The position numbers and the translations under genes are program-made. A stretch of DNA of 64,000 nt from Tenacibaculum soleae (lineage in GTDB: Bacteria > Bacteroidota > Bacteroidia > Flavobacteriales > Flavobacteriaceae). Below the pieces are notes generated by a model. The model was not told the DNA's origin, searched no databases, and worked only from the letters and a program-made list of their open reading frames with translations. Location: the NCBI RefSeq assembly GCF_001693415.1, contig NZ_MAKX01000035.1, positions 88,967 through 152,966 of the forward strand. The letters run 5' to 3'. Shown here one piece after another: positions 41,241 through 49,789 of this stretch (position 1 is the first letter of the stretch; each line of letters opens with the position of its first letter).

Positions 41241-43025
41241 ATGAATGTTCCCCAAATACTTATTAAAAAAGCATGCGTTTTAGGCGCATGTTTTTTGCTT
41301 ATGTTATTAATGTCTTGCAAAACTGAAAGGCAATATGTTAAAGTAACCGAAACAACAATTTTAGAAGAGGTTTATAAAAAGCAATTACAGATGGCTATAA
41401 TAAATTTAGACAGTTTATTAGTAGTTAAATCATTAAAAAACAAACAGTTTTTTTATCAAAAAGCACGTACTTCTTTTAAGCAATTAGAACCTGTTTTAGC
41501 CTTTACAGATAAAAGCAATTATAAATCATTAAACGCCCCAAATATTCTTAAAGTAGAAGAAGAAGATGCAACAGATATTAAAATTAACGCTCCGTTTGGT
41601 TTTCAAGTAATAGAAGAGTTGTTGTATGATGAAGAGGTTAATGAAAAACAAATTAACCAAGCAGTAAATAAAACAAAAAATAGGTTAGGTTTAATAGAAA
41701 GTAATGCAAAATTAAACTTAAAAAAATATCATGTTTTATGGTTACTTCGTGACGCTATCGTTCGTGTTGCTGTTACTGGTATTACAGGTTTTGATTCACC
41801 TGTATTAGAACAATCTTTACAAGAGTCTAATATAATATATACAGCAATTGAAAAAATACTAGATACTTATAAAGGTCATTTTATAAACCCAGAATTATTA
41901 GAGGCTTGGCAAACTGAAATTCAACAAACAAAAACAAGTTTACAAGGAAATTTTAATACTTTTGATAGATATCATTTTATTAAAAATCACACTCATAAAC
42001 AGTTAAAATTATTAGTTAAAACTCAAAAAGATTGGCAAGTTACTTTTCCTTTCGAATTAGCTTTTAAAAACGATATGACTTCATTGTTTTCATCAAACAC
42101 ATTTAATGTTGATTTCTTTTCAGATTATATTGATAAAAGTAATTTTAAAAAAGAAAAAATAGCTTTAGGAGAGCAACTTTTTAATGACAAACAATTATCT
42201 ATAAATAAAGATATGAGTTGTGCTACTTGTCATCATAAAGAAAAAGCTTTTACCGATGGATTAAAAACATTTCCAAAACAAACAAGAAATACTCCAACAG
42301 TAACGTATGCAGCATTGCAACAAAGTTTTTTTTATGATGGTAGGGCAGGAAGTTTAGAGGGGCAAGTTGCTGCTGTTGTTAAAAATAAAAACGAATTTCA
42401 TAGTGATTTAGAAACCATGAAAAATGCCGTTAAAAACGATAGTGCTTATGTAAATAGTTTTAATAAAATTTATAAAGGAAAAATAAATAGTAATACGGTA
42501 AGACACGCAATTGCTACTTATATAAGAAGTTTAAATAAATTTAACTCAAAGTTTGACAACAATATCAATAATAAAGAAAACACAATTACTAAGAGTGAAA
42601 TAAATGGATTTAATCTTTTTACCGGAAAAGCAAAATGTGCTACCTGTCATTTTGCGCCTGTTTTTAACGGAACTGTTCCTCCAAATTTCACCGAAACAGA
42701 ATTTGAGTTATTAGGAGTACCTAATGATACATTAAATAATTCGGTTGTGAGTAATGATTTAGGGCGTTATAATTTATTTAAAACAGCAAATAGAAAACAC
42801 TTTTTTAAAACATCAACCGTTAGGAATATTGCTAAAACAGCACCTTACATGCATAATGGAGTTTTTGAAACATTAGCTCAAGTAATTGATTTTTATAATA
42901 AAGGAGGTGGAAATGGTTTGGGTTTTAATTTAAGGCATCAAACATTACCAGTAGATGAGTTAAACTTAACAGAAAAAGAAATAAAAGAATTAGTAGCTTT
43001 TATGGAAACGTTGACAGATGAATAA
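41241..43025 (+). CDS. Di-heme cytochrome c peroxidase family lipoprotein with helical N-terminal domain
   Basis: A 594-residue exported lipoprotein (Cys26 in LLMSC). Residues about 30-290 are a helical domain not found in short CcpA/MauG enzymes. The C-terminal half holds two CxxCH heme sites, Cys327-His331 (CATCHHKEKAFTDG) and Cys466-His470 (CATCHFAPVFNG), plus the conserved TVRNIAKTAPYMHNG near the end. It reduces peroxide or oxidises a partner protein using periplasmic electrons. It is co-transcribed with the PhoX-like gene (one-base gap). Start ATG 41241. Confidence 0.9.
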   Translation: MNVPQILIKKACVLGACFLLMLLMSCKTERQYVKVTETTILEEVYKKQLQMAIINLDSLLVVKSLKNKQFFYQKARTSFKQLEPVLAFTDKSNYKSLNAPNILKVEEEDATDIKINAPFGFQVIEELLYDEEVNEKQINQAVNKTKNRLGLIESNAKLNLKKYHVLWLLRDAIVRVAVTGITGFDSPVLEQSLQESNIIYTAIEKILDTYKGHFINPELLEAWQTEIQQTKTSLQGNFNTFDRYHFIKNHTHKQLKLLVKTQKDWQVTFPFELAFKNDMTSLFSSNTFNVDFFSDYIDKSNFKKEKIALGEQLFNDKQLSINKDMSCATCHHKEKAFTDGLKTFPKQTRNTPTVTYAALQQSFFYDGRAGSLEGQVAAVVKNKNEFHSDLETMKNAVKNDSAYVNSFNKIYKGKINSNTVRHAIATYIRSLNKFNSKFDNNINNKENTITKSEINGFNLFTGKAKCATCHFAPVFNGTVPPNFTETEFELLGVPNDTLNNSVVSNDLGRYNLFKTANRKHFFKTSTVRNIAKTAPYMHNGVFETLAQVIDFYNKGGGNGLGFNLRHQTLPVDELNLTEKEIKELVAFMETLTDE

Positions 43026-43045
43026 AAATATTTTTCATTTTTATT

Positions 43046-43080
43046 AAACTCTTTGGTAAACAAACCAAAGAGTTTTTCTT
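43046..43080 (+). terminator. Terminator of the PhoX-like-peroxidase operon
   Basis: A perfect 12-base stem AAACTCTTTGGT/ACCAAAGAGTTT (43046-43057 with 43064-43075) with a six-base loop and T-rich tail. Confidence 0.9.
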
Positions 43081-43132
43081 TTTTATGTAATTTTATCAAG
43101 TTATTCCGACAGAATACAACAAATCAATTTAC

Positions 43133-43900
43133 ATGAAAAAAATACTCATAGTTTTAGTTATAGCTTTATCAGTAATAGCTTGTAAAACAGCTTCAAAAAA
43201 AGAAATTATAGAAGAAATTTTTAAAGAAAACTTAGTTGAGCCCAAAAAATATCCAAAAGTTCTAACCGAAGTTTTAAAAAAACATGGCGGAATTAATAAT
43301 TGGCAAAAGATGAAAACGTTATCTTTTAGCTTAAACGATCAAGAGCATACCACAGATTTACATTCAAGAAAAACAGTAATTAACTCGAAAGAATATTCTT
43401 TAGGATTTGATGGTAACAATGTTTGGGTTTCTGATACCACTAAGTATAAAAAAGATCCGAAGTTTTATTACAATTTATACTTCTATTTTTACGCAATGCC
43501 TTTTGTTTTGGCTGATGATGGAATTGTATATTCAGAAACAAAACCATTAGAGTTTGAAGGAAAAAAATATCCAGGAATTAAAATTTCGTATCAATCAAAT
43601 GTAGGTTCATCACCAGATGATAACTATTATATGTATTATGATGAAGTTACTAAAGAAATGAGTTGGTTAGCCTATACGGTTACTTATTTTAGTAAAGAAA
43701 CTTCTAGTAAAACAAGTATAATAAGATATAACGATTGGGAAAATGTTAACGGATTTTTATTACCAAAATCGTTAACTTGGTACCAGAAAGATGAAAAAGG
43801 TAACCCAACAGAACCAGCGAGAGAGCCTACTAAATTTGTATTACCTTTATTAAGTGAAGCATCATTTGATGCTGATTTTTATAGAAAACCAACAAAATAA
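43133..43900 (+). CDS. DUF6503 family lipoprotein
   Basis: A 255-residue lipoprotein (Cys17 in SVIAC). The mature part has HGGINNWQKMKTLSF, followed by strands such as YSLGFDGNNVWVSDT and YPGIKISYQ, the layout of DUF6503, a Bacteroidota family related in shape to LolA/outer-membrane carrier folds. No function is established. It is followed directly by the 35-residue membrane peptide and a sodium symporter, suggesting one transcript. Confidence 0.8.
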   Translation: MKKILIVLVIALSVIACKTASKKEIIEEIFKENLVEPKKYPKVLTEVLKKHGGINNWQKMKTLSFSLNDQEHTTDLHSRKTVINSKEYSLGFDGNNVWVSDTTKYKKDPKFYYNLYFYFYAMPFVLADDGIVYSETKPLEFEGKKYPGIKISYQSNVGSSPDDNYYMYYDEVTKEMSWLAYTVTYFSKETSSKTSIIRYNDWENVNGFLLPKSLTWYQKDEKGNPTEPAREPTKFVLPLLSEASFDADFYRKPTK

Positions 43901-44008
43901 ATGAATTCAAAAAAATATACTTGGAAAAAAGAGTACACACTAGTGTTGCTGGCAAATGTAGTTTACATCGCATTATTTTATATTATTACTAACTTATACA
44001 CGAATTAG
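43901..44008 (+). CDS. 35-residue single-TM membrane peptide
   Basis: A short frame starting at ATG 43901 immediately after the DUF6503 stop and ending TAG 44006-44008, three bases before the symporter start. It begins MNSKKYTWKKEYTLVL, then a hydrophobic stretch (LLANVVYIALFYIITNLY), i.e. a basic cytosolic tail and one membrane helix. Perfect packing between two genes and good topology support translation. A role as a symporter subunit, like other small transporter-associated peptides, is inferred. Confidence 0.65.
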   Translation: MNSKKYTWKKEYTLVLLANVVYIALFYIITNLYTN

Positions 44009-44011
44009 AAT

Positions 44012-45676
44012 ATGCAAACTATAGATTGGGTAGTACTTTCGTTAACATTGTTATTTATTGTTTTTTACGGAGTTTGGAAAACACGTGGAAGAAATAATGT
44101 AGAAGAGTATATTAAAGGAGGAAACGATAGTAAATGGTGGACGATTGGTTTGTCGGTAATGGCAACACAAGCAAGTGCTATTACTTTTTTATCAACACCG
44201 GGGCAAGCATTTCATAGCGGAATGGGATTTGTACAGTTTTACTTCGGATTGCCAATCGCCATGGTAATTATCTGTTTAGTGTTTATTCCGATATATCATC
44301 GACTAAAAGTATATACAGCTTATGAGTATTTAGAAGGTCGTTTTGATAAAAAAACAAGAACTTTAACCGCAATTTTATTTTTGGTACAAAGAGGATTAGC
44401 AGCAGGAATTACCATTTTTGCGCCTGCTATTATTTTATCAGCTGTATTAGGATGGGATTTAATTACACTAAATATCATCATCGGATTCTTAGTAATTATT
44501 TACACCGTTTCTGGAGGTACAAAAGCAGTAAGCGTTACTCAAAAACAACAAATGGCAATTATTTTTACAGGAATGTTCATTGCCTTTTACTTAATACTTC
44601 AATATTTACCTGACGGAATTACCTTTACTAAAGCATTAGAGATTGCTGGAGCTTCTGATAAAATGCAAGTGTTAGATTTTTCGTGGGATTTAAATAATCG
44701 CTATACAGTTTGGACAGGGATTTTAGGAGGAACATTTTTGATGCTTTCTTATTTCGGAACCGATCAAAGCCAAGTGCAACGTTATTTATCAGGAAAATCG
44801 GTACGTGAAAGTCAGTTAGGATTAATTTTTAACGGTTTGTTAAAAGTGCCAATGCAATTTTTTATTTTATTGGTTGGGGTAATGGTGTTTGTGTTTTATC
44901 AGTTTAATACATCTCCTTTAAATTTTAATCCGAAGGCTAGTGAAGCTGTTGTAAATTCAAAATACGCTTCAGAATACAAGGTTTTAGCAGATAAACACAT
45001 CGATATAGAGAACCAGAAGAAAGTTTTAATTTTTGAAGGTTTAACTGCCGAAAACAAAAAACAATTACAAGCATTAAACGAACAAGATAAATTAATAAAA
45101 AAGCAAGCAAAAGCAATTATTACAAAAGCTGATGCTTTAGTAGAAACGAATGATAAAGATTACGTTTTTATCCATTTTATACTGCATAATTTACCAAAAG
45201 GATTAATTGGGTTGTTGTTAGCGGTAATTTTATCAGCAGCTATGTCATCAACCGCATCTGAGTTAAATGCCTTGGCAAGTACTACCGTAATTGATTTGTA
45301 TAAACGTAATGTTGCTAATGAATATGACGAAGCGCATTATGTAAAAATGACAAAATGGTTTACCTTCGGATGGGGAATCTTAGCAATTTTAGTGGCTTGT
45401 ATTGCTAATTTGTTTGATAATTTAATTCAATTAGTAAATATAATTGGTTCTATTTTTTATGGTAATGTTTTAGGAATTTTCTTATTAGCCTTCTTCTTTA
45501 AGTTTGTAAAATCGAATGCCGTTTTTATAGCAGCCATTATTACACAATTACTTATAATTTTTGTTTGGAAAGCTGATTGGTTACCGTTTTTATGGTTAAA
45601 TGCTTTAGGATGTGGATTGGTAATTTTAATAGCTTCTTTAATACAGCTATTTTCAGAAAAAATAAAAAATGATTAA
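44012..45676 (+). CDS. Sodium:solute symporter (SSS family)
   Basis: A 554-residue polytopic transporter with about 13 membrane segments. The SSS core is recognisable: FYGVWKTRGRNNVEEYIKGG, GLSVMATQASAITFLSTPGQAFHSGMGFVQFYFG, YLEGRFDKKTRTL, SQVQRYLSGKSVRES and SAAMSSTASELNALASTTVIDLY. A polar insert near residues 310-380 is mostly Lys/Asp helix. Cargo (sugar, sialic acid, proline or other) cannot be read. The 35-residue peptide lies directly upstream, and a GNAT gene overlaps its stop by eight bases. Confidence 0.92.
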   Translation: MQTIDWVVLSLTLLFIVFYGVWKTRGRNNVEEYIKGGNDSKWWTIGLSVMATQASAITFLSTPGQAFHSGMGFVQFYFGLPIAMVIICLVFIPIYHRLKVYTAYEYLEGRFDKKTRTLTAILFLVQRGLAAGITIFAPAIILSAVLGWDLITLNIIIGFLVIIYTVSGGTKAVSVTQKQQMAIIFTGMFIAFYLILQYLPDGITFTKALEIAGASDKMQVLDFSWDLNNRYTVWTGILGGTFLMLSYFGTDQSQVQRYLSGKSVRESQLGLIFNGLLKVPMQFFILLVGVMVFVFYQFNTSPLNFNPKASEAVVNSKYASEYKVLADKHIDIENQKKVLIFEGLTAENKKQLQALNEQDKLIKKQAKAIITKADALVETNDKDYVFIHFILHNLPKGLIGLLLAVILSAAMSSTASELNALASTTVIDLYKRNVANEYDEAHYVKMTKWFTFGWGILAILVACIANLFDNLIQLVNIIGSIFYGNVLGIFLLAFFFKFVKSNAVFIAAIITQLLIIFVWKADWLPFLWLNALGCGLVILIASLIQLFSEKIKND

Positions 45677-46127
45677 AACAAGAAAAGCTACTTTAATAGA
45701 TTTACCAATTCTTTTAGAATTTGAGCAAGCGCTAATTAATTTTGAAAGACCTTTTGATGCTACTTTAAAAGATGAAAAAATATCATATTACGATATAAAA
45801 GCAATGATTTTATCTGATGAGGTAGCAGTAATTGTAGCAGTAGATAATGAAAAAGTTGTTGGTTCTGGATATGGAAGAATACAAGAAGCCAAACCATATT
45901 TAAAGCATCAAAATATGATTTATTTAGGTTTTATGTTTGTTGCAAATTCACATCGTGGCAAAGGCATTAACAAATTAATTATTGACGATTTATATACTTG
46001 GGCAATTTCTAATAATATATATGAAGTTCGGTTAGACGTGTATGCTGATAACCCTAGTGCAATTAGAGCATATGAAAAAGCAGGGTTTCGAAAACATTTA
46101 CTAAATATGCGAAAAAGTTTAAAGTAA
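45669..46127 (+). CDS. GNAT family N-acetyltransferase
   Basis: A 152-residue acetyltransferase. Motif A: MIYLGFMFVANSHRGKGINKLIIDDLYTW (acetyl-CoA loop as RGKGIN); motif B: VRLDVYADNPSAIRAYEKAGF, standard for RimI-like enzymes. Substrate unknown. Its start overlaps the symporter stop by eight bases (ATGATTAA), so translation is coupled. It converges on the flavoprotein gene with three bases between stops. Confidence 0.9.
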   Translation: MIKTRKATLIDLPILLEFEQALINFERPFDATLKDEKISYYDIKAMILSDEVAVIVAVDNEKVVGSGYGRIQEAKPYLKHQNMIYLGFMFVANSHRGKGINKLIIDDLYTWAISNNIYEVRLDVYADNPSAIRAYEKAGFRKHLLNMRKSLK

Positions 46128-46130
46128 GTT

Positions 46131-47324
46131 TTACGACTTGTTTTTATTCAGATGTTTAGCAAGATAAGCGCCCATACTAAAACAGGCTTGTAATAAATAG
46201 CCACCAGTTGGCGCGTTCCAATCCAACATTTCGCCGATGCAATAACTATTTTTTATTTTTTTGAACTCGAAATTTTCAGTGACTTCGTTTAAAGAAATTC
46301 CACCGGTAGTTGATATTGCTTCGTTAATTTTAGCAGCAGTATTAATAGTAAGAGGTAAAGCTTTTATTTTTAATGAAAGAATTGTTTTATTAAGAAATTC
46401 ATCTTTACTTAAAATTGTTTTTAGTAATTCAATTTGTGGTAAACTTAATTTAAGTGTTTTTTTAAGAATGTCGGTTGTTGTTCTTAAGCTAGAAGTGTTT
46501 ATTTTATGAGTAAGTTCATTAAGACTAAACATCGGTTTTAAATCTAAAAAAACAGTTGCTTTTTTGTATTTAGAAAGTTGTGATTGTATTTCAGAACTTA
46601 AGGCATAAATAGCATTTCCTTCTAGCCCGAATTTGGTAATTACCAATTCACCTTTTTGTATTTTATCTAAACAAGAAAGCGAAATGTTTTTTAAAGGTTG
46701 TCCTTCATTTTTAGATATGAAATCGATTTTCCAATCTACTTTATAAGCACAGTTAGCTGGTAAAAAAGCTAAGGTGTTAATTCCTTTACTTATAAATTTG
46801 TTTAACCAATTTCCGTCAGACCCTGTAATTTTCCAACTAGCGCCGCCTAGCGAAAAAACAGTAAAATCAGCATTTATAATTTTGTCATTATTAAAAATTA
46901 ATTCATTTTTAATATTCCATCCTTGCCATTCATGATTAGTAATAAACTGTACATTTTTATCAATTAAAAACTTTTTAATGTTAGCTAGAACGGTGATTGG
47001 TTTTATTCCTTTTTCAGGATAAATACGATTACTACTTCCTATAAAAGAGGGAATATCAATAGATAATAACCAATTACGTAAGTCTTCATTTGTAAAATTT
47101 AACAGTGCATTTTTAAGAAATGTAGTAGGTGTGTATCGGGTAATCATTTTATCAATATGCTCACCATGGCTAAGATTAAAACCACCATCGCCAGCGACTA
47201 AAAATTTTCTTCCAACAGATTTCTTTTTCTCGTAAATCGTAATGTCAAATTTATTTGAATCTAAAAAAGCAGCAGTAAAAAGTGCTGAAGGGCCACCACC
47301 AATTATGGCTATTGATTTTTTCAT
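46131..47324 (-). CDS. FAD-dependent oxidoreductase of the HI0933/BaiN-like family
   Basis: A 397-residue flavoprotein: FAD loop IIGGGPSALFTAAFL at the N-terminus, GRKFLVAGDGGFNLSHGE next to the flavin, VFSLGGASW in the middle and the closing CIGEMLDWNAPTGGYLLQACFSMGAYLA. The family (TIGR03862-like) is widespread and of uncertain reaction. It is monocistronic with a terminator at 47378 upstream in the convergent or adjacent context. Function beyond flavin oxidoreduction is unknown. Confidence 0.9.
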   Translation of the reverse strand: MKKSIAIIGGGPSALFTAAFLDSNKFDITIYEKKKSVGRKFLVAGDGGFNLSHGEHIDKMITRYTPTTFLKNALLNFTNEDLRNWLLSIDIPSFIGSSNRIYPEKGIKPITVLANIKKFLIDKNVQFITNHEWQGWNIKNELIFNNDKIINADFTVFSLGGASWKITGSDGNWLNKFISKGINTLAFLPANCAYKVDWKIDFISKNEGQPLKNISLSCLDKIQKGELVITKFGLEGNAIYALSSEIQSQLSKYKKATVFLDLKPMFSLNELTHKINTSSLRTTTDILKKTLKLSLPQIELLKTILSKDEFLNKTILSLKIKALPLTINTAAKINEAISTTGGISLNEVTENFEFKKIKNSYCIGEMLDWNAPTGGYLLQACFSMGAYLAKHLNKNKS

Positions 47325-47377
47325 AAAACAAAATTACTATTTGTTTTTTTAAGGTGTATAAAAAATTATTAGAAAAG

Positions 47378-47409
47378 AAAAAGACTGTCTTAAAAGACAG
47401 TCTTTTTTA
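47378..47409. terminator. Bidirectional terminator beside DUF2911 gene
   Basis: A 14-base perfect stem (AAAAAGACTGTCTT at 47378-47391 with its complement at 47394-47407), loop AA. On the minus strand it ends the DUF2911 gene, whose stop lies 20 bases away. Confidence 0.9.
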
Positions 47410-47428
47410 TATAAACTAAATGAAGTAA

Positions 47429-48268
47429 TTACATTTTTGTTAAGAACTCTTTATTCATTTTAATATAATCTACATTTCCTGCTTTTTCAGCTCCAGCTAA
47501 TGATGCTTTTGCAGCTTTTATAGCTCCTTTTTTGTCACCAGCTTTAGCTAAGATTAAAGATTGTTGACGTAAATACCAAAAACGAGGTTGATCTTTAGTC
47601 ATGTCAACAGCTTTGTTGATCCATGTAGCTGCTTTTTTAATGTCTTTGTTGCTTTGTAAATAATATACAGCAGCAGAGTAATAATCACCAGCTTTAGGCC
47701 CATTCATTGTTGCAGCAATACTAGCTTCAACAGCTTTATCAGTAGGCGTGTTAAATTTTACACCAACATAAGCATTTTCCCATAACAAACCTAAAACAGC
47801 AGAGTTGTTTGTAATATCATCAATAGTCATGGTAAAAGTTTCTATTTTCATAGGCATCATATCAGCTTTTACTGTAGTAGATAATACTACTTTTTTATCA
47901 TCCCATTTTCTTGGATTTCCCCAGTTGTTGGCATCCGAATAAAAAATTACTTCCCAAGAAGTTTTTCCTGGTTTTGTATATAAAGCGTATGTTCCTTTTT
48001 TTAATTCTTTTCCGTCGATAGTAACATCAGTGCTAAAAGTAACTTTAGTATTTTGGTTAGCTCCAGTTCTCCATACTTTTCCGTAAGGAACTAAGTCTCC
48101 AAAAATAGTTCTTCCTCTCATTCCTGGTCTAGAATATTCAACAGTAACATCCGATAATCCTACAGCTTGTTCTAACTTAGATGATGGGCTAGGAGCTGGA
48201 GTTTTTATTTGTGCATTTGTAGTTAATGTAAGTGCCGCTACAAATAAGCTTAAAACTAATTTTTTCAT
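47429..48268 (-). CDS. DUF2911 domain exported protein
   Basis: A 279-residue secreted protein with signal peptide 1-19 (TLTTNAQ). Residues about 30-170 form the DUF2911 domain: DVTVEYSRPGMRGRTIFGDLVPYGKVWRTGANQNTKVTF, KGTYALYTKPGKTSWEVIFY. The C-terminal 100 residues are helical and repeat-like (YYLQSNKDIKKAATWINKAVDM; KAGDKKGAIKAAKASLA), similar to tetratricopeptide repeats. Such proteins are common in Bacteroidota; no activity is known. It is alone between two terminators or promoters. Confidence 0.88.
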   Translation of the reverse strand: MKKLVLSLFVAALTLTTNAQIKTPAPSPSSKLEQAVGLSDVTVEYSRPGMRGRTIFGDLVPYGKVWRTGANQNTKVTFSTDVTIDGKELKKGTYALYTKPGKTSWEVIFYSDANNWGNPRKWDDKKVVLSTTVKADMMPMKIETFTMTIDDITNNSAVLGLLWENAYVGVKFNTPTDKAVEASIAATMNGPKAGDYYSAAVYYLQSNKDIKKAATWINKAVDMTKDQPRFWYLRQQSLILAKAGDKKGAIKAAKASLAGAEKAGNVDYIKMNKEFLTKM

Positions 48269-48375
48269 GATAATTGGTTTGTTTTTATTGTGATGTTAAA
48301 ATTACGAGTAATATTTGAGTTAAATGTTAATGAAAACTTAAAATAAACATCATTTTTTTAGTTGATATTTGCAAA

Positions 48376-49041
48376 ATGAAAAAATATGTTTCAGAATTAA
48401 TAGGAACTTTTGCGTTAGTATTTTGTGGTACAGGTGCAATGACTGTTAGTGAAATAACAGGAGGAACTGATTTAACGCATACCGGTATTGCTATAACTTG
48501 GGGATTAATTGTAATGGCAATGATTTATGCTTTTGGTGAAATATCTGGGGCACATTTCAACCCAGCAGTTACTATTGCTTTTGCATTTGCTAAAAAGTTT
48601 TCATGGAAAGAAGTTCCTAAATATATAATCGCTCAGTTGATAGGTGCTATTTTAGCAAGTTGTATTTTATGGGTTTTATTTCCTGCAAGCGAATATTACG
48701 GAGCTACAATTCCATCAATTGAACCTTGGCGTGCTTTTATTTTAGAATTTTTACTTACGTTTTTCTTAATGTTAACCATAATAAACGTATCAACAGGTAG
48801 TAAAGAAGTAGGAGTAATGGCAGGTATTGCTATTGGAGGCGTTGTTTTGTTAGAAGCCATGTTTGCAGGACCAATGACAAAGGCATCCATGAATCCAGCA
48901 CGTTCTATTGCTCCGGCAATAGTTTCTGGTCATTATGAGTATTTGTGGTTGTATGTTTTAGCCCCAATTTTAGGAGCTTTATTAGCGGTAGTTTCTTGTA
49001 AATTTGTAAAAGACAATAATTGTTGTAATGAAGAATGTTAG
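48376..49041 (+). CDS. Aquaporin (MIP family channel)
   Basis: A 221-residue six-helix channel with both NPA boxes: HFNPAVT (Asn62) and MNPARS (Asn173). The aromatic/arginine filter Arg176 is present, and a water- or glycerol-conducting role is expected; the loop SKEVGVMAG and short length favour a water channel. The C-terminus CCNEEC is Cys-rich. A TATTTG-type box ends just six bases before the ATG, so a near-leaderless mRNA is possible. It overlaps the next gene by 14 bases. Confidence 0.92.
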   Translation: MKKYVSELIGTFALVFCGTGAMTVSEITGGTDLTHTGIAITWGLIVMAMIYAFGEISGAHFNPAVTIAFAFAKKFSWKEVPKYIIAQLIGAILASCILWVLFPASEYYGATIPSIEPWRAFILEFLLTFFLMLTIINVSTGSKEVGVMAGIAIGGVVLLEAMFAGPMTKASMNPARSIAPAIVSGHYEYLWLYVLAPILGALLAVVSCKFVKDNNCCNEEC

Positions 49042-49789
49042 TATTTTAGGCTGTGGATGGTTAGGAAAATCATTAGCAGTTTCGTTATTAAATGAAGGAT
49101 ATAAAGTAAAAGGCTCTACAACTTCTGAAGAAAAATTAGATCTTTTAGAAGTTAACGGAATAGCACCTTATATTGTTAATATTTCTGAATTTGAAGAATT
49201 TGATACTTTCTTAAATTCAGATATTTTAATTATTGCAATTACTTCTAAAGATGTTGATGGTTTTGAAAATTTAATTGCTCAAATAGAAAACTCCCCAATA
49301 CAAAAAATAATCTTTATTAGTTCTACTTCAGTTTATGGAAGAGTTAATAAAATCATGACAGAAGAAGATGAAGTTTTAAAAACTCCTTTAACAGCAATAG
49401 AAAATTTATTTAGAGAAAATACTTTTTTCGAAACTACTATTATTCGTTTTGCAGGTTTATTTGGAGATGTAAGGCAACCAAGTAATTGGTTTAAAAATGG
49501 AAGAAAAATACCACAACCAAAAGGTTTTGTAAATATGATTCATAAAGACGATTGTATAGAGATTATTCATACAATTATTGATCAGAATTGTTGGGGTGAA
49601 ACTTTTAATGCATGCTCTAACCACCATCCAACAAGAAGAGAGTTTTACACCTTAGCCAAATTAAGGAACGACTTTGAAGTTCCAGAGTTTGAAAACAATG
49701 AAGTTTATGAGTGGAAGATTATCAGTTCGAAAAAAATACAACAAACTTTAGATTATACTTTTATTCACGACGATTTGCTGTCTATTTAG
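49028..49789 (+). CDS. NAD(P)-binding epimerase/dehydratase-like protein
   Basis: A 253-residue extended short-chain dehydrogenase-like protein. The dinucleotide loop is GCGWLGKSLA (residues 8-17), followed by IFISSTSVYG, FAGLFG, and NMIHKDDCIEII, like E. coli YeeZ. The YxxxK catalytic pair is not intact (the SSTSVYG Tyr lacks a Lys three residues on), so catalysis is doubtful. It overlaps the aquaporin gene by 14 bases, and converges with gldG with an 8-base overlap. Confidence 0.8.
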   Translation: MKNVSILGCGWLGKSLAVSLLNEGYKVKGSTTSEEKLDLLEVNGIAPYIVNISEFEEFDTFLNSDILIIAITSKDVDGFENLIAQIENSPIQKIIFISSTSVYGRVNKIMTEEDEVLKTPLTAIENLFRENTFFETTIIRFAGLFGDVRQPSNWFKNGRKIPQPKGFVNMIHKDDCIEIIHTIIDQNCWGETFNACSNHHPTRREFYTLAKLRNDFEVPEFENNEVYEWKIISSKKIQQTLDYTFIHDDLLSI

